Positions 60,707 to 64,000 of a stretch of DNA of 64,000 bases are shown here, piece by piece; the stretch's first letter is position 1, and each line of letters opens with the position of its first letter. The notes beneath the pieces are model-generated. The model saw only the letters and a program-made list of their open reading frames with translations. It searched no databases and was not told the origin of the DNA. Both the position numbers and the translations under genes were made by a program. The stretch comes from Bradyrhizobium murdochi. GTDB taxonomy: Bacteria; Pseudomonadota; Alphaproteobacteria; Rhizobiales; Xanthobacteraceae. The stretch covers positions 300,145 to 364,144 of the forward strand of contig NZ_KI421483.1 in assembly GCF_000472965.1 (NCBI RefSeq), given 5' to 3'.

Positions 60707-61121
60707 CGCGTTTCCATTCCCAAGTTTGTCCATAGCGCCAAGCAAGACCGCGCCAGTTAGTCGCGTGCGGACCGTTCAGGTTTGATGGGGTTGCCGGGTG
60801 TGTGCCGTCTAATTGCGCTCAATTTGCGGCACCGCAACAACGGTCTTTTAGCCTGTCGGGCCCTCCCGGACAACCTCATTCGATGCATGGAACCAATTGC
60901 GGCCGACTATAAGAGGAGGGTTAACACCAGTTAAGTGACCCATATCACATTGTGTTCCCTTCCGGATTTGGTTAGTTCTCAAGGGCTTGCAGGCCCATCC
61001 GGCCGGCGGTGGCTGCGTGGACTCCCCATCGAGCCCGTAACAGAAGCCCCGGGACTACCGGGGTTTTACGGATCGTGCTCAACGTGGCCCTTCCTTCACC
61101 GTTCCGGCGGAAAGAAACTGC
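60707..61121. other. Divergent intergenic region
   Basis: About 415 bases between the caspase-fold gene and the large DxDTTA protein gene. It contains a CRP-type palindrome (60936-60951). No gene is supported. Confidence 0.6.
60936..60951. promoter_or_regulatory. CRP-type site
   Basis: AGTGA-CCCATA-TCACA matches nine of ten positions of TGTGA-N6-TCACA. It is about 170 bases before the downstream ATG at 61122 and 230 before the caspase-fold ATG. Confidence 0.5.
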
Positions 61122-62852
61122 ATGGGCTTTTCTACCATCGCCGGCGCCGCATTTCGGGCGCTGACCGCGCGGAAAGACGGCCCGTCGCTCTACGACGTCT
61201 GCGACCCCGTGCTGCTGAAATACCGCGGCGGCGACCCCCATCTGGGAAAATTCTATCGCACGGCGCTGGGCAACCCGGCGCTGCGGCCGCTGTTGCGGCG
61301 GACCGGGCACCCGGCCTTGCGCGACCAGAAGCGGCTCGGCGCCTTGCAGGAGGCGCTGCGAAGGGCCCGCGACGATGCCGAGCCGGACTGGGCCGCGGTG
61401 GGACAGCCGATCGCCGAGCTGATGGCCGATATTAATGTCCGCCACCCCGCCCCCGGGCCGGTGGCGGCACTGGGCCGGGTGCCCGATCGAAGCGAGATCG
61501 ACCGGGTGATCCGCCGCTGCGGCGCGCATCTGCTCGGCTCATTCGCCAAAAACGGCTTCATCCCGACCTATGCCGCCTTCAACCTGATCGGCGACGCCGA
61601 CATGGGCGGGCGCGAGATGCTGATGGCGCTGACCGGGCTGAACTCGCGCGGCTACAAGAACTCGACGCTCTTGTTCAGCCTGGCGCGGATCTTCATCGCG
61701 CATTCGCCGGCGCGCGCGCTGATCAACCCGCCCTGGCGAGGGATTGCCGAGCCGATGTGGCAGCCGATGCAGATCCGCCACCGCTCGGCCTATTACGACG
61801 CCTTCTTCACCGAGGCGCTGCTCAGTTACGTCGAGACCGGGCTGGCATCTTCGGACGAGGCCGCGGCCTCAAGGCGCGCGATTTCGGAGATGGTCGATTT
61901 CTGTCTCAAGACCTCAGCCGAGGAAGTGCCCGCGCATGACGGCACCACCGTGAACGTGATCACGGCCCTGGCGCCGCTGCCGCATCCGCGCTTTTCAAAA
62001 TTCTTCTCGCAGATCAAGCAGGATTTGGGCTTCGGCATCTACGTGCCGGACTGCGACACCACGGCGTGCTCGTTCTCGGCCGCCACACAGGCCGGCTGCA
62101 CCGATCCGATCCTCGACCAGCCGTTGCTCGACTTCTACCGCGGCTACCAGGTGCGCGAGGGCGCCAACGAGCCGCGCGTCACCGTGCCCTTGAACGACAA
62201 TATCGACTACGAGGGCGGCGTCGTCACCTGGATCGACAATCTCGCGGGCGACCGGCCTTATGGCAACGACCTCGATCCGACACTCAACCTCGATATTCTC
62301 GAAGTAAGTTTCCGCAACCTTTCACGCTGGAAGATTCTGGAGACGCCGCAGCGGCTGGAGACGGTGCATCGCATCCTGGGCTTCCAGCGGCGGCTCGCCG
62401 AAAGCGGCGCGTTCAAGAATCCTCGCTCGCACATCTATTACCTGCCGGAACTCTACTCCGCCTATTTCGGCCGCTGCCATGCTGCGTTCATGGCATTGCC
62501 CGAGCCGGCGCGGCAGGCGATCGATCCGGACGGCACGTTCGCGTTGATCCGCGAGAAGGTGCTGGCCTATGTCGAGGGTGAACTGATCGCGCGCGAGATG
62601 AACCCGTTCGACGCCGCGCTGGCGCTGATGGCGCTTGCGCATCTCGGCGCCGACGTCTCGACATTCGCGCCGGCGCTGCACTGCATCGTCACAAGTCTTG
62701 GCGAGGGCGGCCGGCACGGGCCGTACCGGGCGTACGAGTGGAACAAGATGAAGACGCCGACGCGGATTCTGGTCGGCGGGCCGGAAGTGACGTCGGCGTT
62801 CGTGCTGATGGGGCTGGCGTTGGCGCGGAGGGCGATGGCGAGTAGCGAATAG
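61122..62852 (+). CDS. Large helical protein with DxDTTA motif, possibly terpene-cyclase-like
   Basis: 576 aa, no signal peptide or membrane segment. Not recognised with certainty. Features: VPDCDTTACSFSAATQAG (Asp310-Ala315, DxDTTA), GNDLDPTLNLDILEVSF near 381, and C-terminal helices NPFDAALALMALAHLG and GGPEVTSAFVLMGLALA that look like the paired helices of alpha/alpha-barrel prenyltransferase and class II terpene cyclase domains, whose catalytic motif is DxDD(T)A. It could be a distant cyclase or a non-catalytic relative. GGAAAG lies 8 bases before the ATG. It stands alone with its own CRP-type site upstream and a repeat that overlaps its last codons. Confidence 0.75.
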   Translation: MGFSTIAGAAFRALTARKDGPSLYDVCDPVLLKYRGGDPHLGKFYRTALGNPALRPLLRRTGHPALRDQKRLGALQEALRRARDDAEPDWAAVGQPIAELMADINVRHPAPGPVAALGRVPDRSEIDRVIRRCGAHLLGSFAKNGFIPTYAAFNLIGDADMGGREMLMALTGLNSRGYKNSTLLFSLARIFIAHSPARALINPPWRGIAEPMWQPMQIRHRSAYYDAFFTEALLSYVETGLASSDEAAASRRAISEMVDFCLKTSAEEVPAHDGTTVNVITALAPLPHPRFSKFFSQIKQDLGFGIYVPDCDTTACSFSAATQAGCTDPILDQPLLDFYRGYQVREGANEPRVTVPLNDNIDYEGGVVTWIDNLAGDRPYGNDLDPTLNLDILEVSFRNLSRWKILETPQRLETVHRILGFQRRLAESGAFKNPRSHIYYLPELYSAYFGRCHAAFMALPEPARQAIDPDGTFALIREKVLAYVEGELIAREMNPFDAALALMALAHLGADVSTFAPALHCIVTSLGEGGRHGPYRAYEWNKMKTPTRILVGGPEVTSAFVLMGLALARRAMASSE

Positions 62853-62911
62853 CGAGTGGCGAGTGGCGATTCGATCTTTTCCATTCGCCATTCGCTACTC
62901 GCCATTCGCCC
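62838..62911. repeat. GGCGAGTAGCGAA palindromic element
   Basis: GGCGAGTAGCGAATAGCGAGTGGCGA and TCGCCATTCGCTACTCGCC are inverted, built from short tandem GGCGA(G/A)T units. The left arm covers the last five codons and the stop of the preceding gene, so the repeat supplied that protein's C-terminus. Confidence 0.75.
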
Positions 62912-63005
62912 ATCAATGACGGGAAGTTGAAAGCAGTGCGACACCCCTGCTCTGGCAAGACGGCTCCATTGTCCGCACAATGTCATTTTGCCACCGGGAT
63001 TGCCG

Positions 63006-63737
63006 ATGAAATTACGGACGTTGCTTTCTGCGTTCCTGCTGCTGTCACTGCCCGTCACCTCACACGCGGCCGACATTACCGGCATTCCAAAAATCCGCGA
63101 GGGCGATCAGCTCCAGATCGGCCACACGCGCATTCGCCTCGGCGGCATCGACGCGCCTGCCGTCGATCAGCTCTGCCTCAACACGAGGGCTGAGCGCTGG
63201 ACCTGCGGCGCCGCCGCGCGCGACGAGCTGATCAAGCGTTTCGGGGCTAGGAGCTGGACCTGTCATGCACGGGCGGTGGCGGATCGCCGCGGCCGCACGG
63301 TGGCGCGCTGCGAGGCCGACGGTGAGGACATCCAGAAATGGCTGGTGTCGAACGGCTGGGCGCTGGCGCAGACGCGCCTCTCGCGCGACTACGAGGCAGA
63401 CGAGAAAGCCGCGCGCGAGGCCAAGGCCGGGATGTGGCAGGGCGCGTTCATCGCGCCGTGGGACTGGCGCATCCGCAACAAGAAAACCGCCGTTCTCGGC
63501 GCCGTCCAGCCGCCGGAGAATGCGCGAGCGGTTCTCTTGGCCTCGGCATCCGGACCGGTGGCGCCCTCGCCCGACTGCACCATCAAGGGCAACGTCAATC
63601 GCTCCGGCGAGTGCATCTATCACCAGCCGACAAGCCGCTGGTATGCGAAGATCGAAATGAAGATCTCAAAAGGCACGCGCTGGTTCTGCTCGGTCGAGGA
63701 GGCCGAAGCCGCCGGTTGTCGCGAGACGCGGCGGTAG
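63006..63737 (+). CDS. Secreted thermonuclease-fold protein
   Basis: 243 aa from ATG 63006. Signal peptide (LLSAFLLLSLPVTSHAAD), then a staphylococcal-nuclease-like OB fold: GDQLQIGHTRIRLGGIDAPAVDQLC, CGAAARDELIKRF, GRTVARCEADGEDIQKWLVSNGWALA and EADEKAAREAKAGMWQGAF. One catalytic Arg equivalent is RLGGIDAP; the usual D-G-D substrate motif after the signal region reads REGDQL. Mature chain has six or more cysteines, paired as TCGAAA..TCHA and a C-terminal CTIKGNVNRSGECIYHQP domain typical of the family extension. Could be a nuclease or an inactive relative. Confidence 0.88.
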   Translation: MKLRTLLSAFLLLSLPVTSHAADITGIPKIREGDQLQIGHTRIRLGGIDAPAVDQLCLNTRAERWTCGAAARDELIKRFGARSWTCHARAVADRRGRTVARCEADGEDIQKWLVSNGWALAQTRLSRDYEADEKAAREAKAGMWQGAFIAPWDWRIRNKKTAVLGAVQPPENARAVLLASASGPVAPSPDCTIKGNVNRSGECIYHQPTSRWYAKIEMKISKGTRWFCSVEEAEAAGCRETRR

Positions 63738-63866
63738 TGATGCTCTTCAACCTCTCCCCGCTCTTTGCAGGGCTGTCCGGGGAATGATTCACTATGTCGC
63801 GGTGCATGCTCGGCGAGACCGAGGCAAATCGGCCTTTTCTGGTTGTCGAGACACAGAAGGCCGAGC

Positions 63867-64000
63867 ATGCGATTTCGCGATAGCATTTTTGGAAGGCTCC
63901 TTGAACCGATCAATCGGCGGCAGTTTCAGACAGTTGTGGATCGTCTGGGCGGGGATGCCTACGACAAGTCATTCAAGAGCTGGGATCATCTGGTGGCGCT
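63867..64000 (+). mobile_element. IS4-type transposase, cut by window end
   Basis: From ATG 63867 the frame reads MRFRDSIFGRLLEPINRRQF and then QTVVDRLGGDAYDKSFKSWDHLVA, the DUF4372 N-terminal domain of IS4-family transposases (pattern F..L...P...F...V....G....K....W.HLVA). Only the first 44 residues are inside the window. The left terminal inverted repeat should lie between about 63740 and 63866; I cannot fix it without the right end. The catalytic DDE part is outside. Confidence 0.8.

Overview
The window looks like chromosomal DNA of an alphaproteobacterium of the Bradyrhizobium/Nitrobacteraceae type. This is an inference from high-GC codon use, the gene families (TRAP and Bug receptors, CoxSLM-type hydroxylase, homogentisate operon, trehalose genes) and the many intergenic palindromic repeats. 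No database search was possible. Apart from one transposase cut by the right edge there is no phage or plasmid backbone.

Layout. 0.1-4.7 kb: envelope and secreted proteins (TPR protein, FecR-domain protein, VCBS-repeat protein with unusual cysteines). 4.7-11.3 kb: carbon uptake and sugar-acid catabolism (Bug receptor, galactonate-type KDGal kinase and KDPGal aldolase, TRAP transporter whose receptor gene converges on the permease genes). 11.3-17.3 kb: a patchy segment with long gaps, direct repeats, short copies of a tRNA-Ser 3' end, nitroreductase, L,D-transpeptidase, NmrA-like protein, a glutathione S-transferase remnant, DUF899, HxlR regulator and tRNA-Ser(GGA). 17.5-25.1 kb: small secreted protein, MFS-otsB-otsA operon, DUF3175 protein and a chemoreceptor. 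25.5-30.5 kb: a three-subunit molybdenum hydroxylase with form II-type active-site loop, then an alpha-methylacyl-CoA racemase homologue. 30.6-39.1 kb: tyrosine/homogentisate catabolism: hpd with a divergent Lrp/AsnC regulator and a perfect FNR/FixK-type box between them, then the operon FAD hydroxylase - DUF2783 - MBL hydrolase - hmgA - fahA with a divergent MarR regulator. 39.1-41.2 kb: RidA, beta-hydroxyacid dehydrogenase and lactonase-like MBL genes in one operon.

41.7-48.2 kb holds a caspase-fold protein lacking both catalytic residues, an OmpA-type protein, and an RND efflux adaptor/permease pair. At 58.8-60.7 kb a second adaptor stands beside a second catalytically altered caspase-fold protein, so a caspase-like/RND-adaptor association occurs twice. 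Between them lie a Crp/Fnr regulator with a probable autoregulatory site, an AsmA protein, a membrane nucleotide cyclase, a DUF1127 protein, a CadC/TolB/TPR regulator, a methyltransferase and an alpha/beta hydrolase. The right end has a large unassigned protein with a DxDTTA motif reminiscent of class II terpene cyclases, a nuclease-fold secreted protein and the start of an IS4-type transposase.

The most promising leads are the paired pseudo-caspase/RND-adaptor loci, the DxDTTA protein, the cysteine-loaded VCBS repeats, and the tRNA-Ser 3'-end copies that may mark old integration events.
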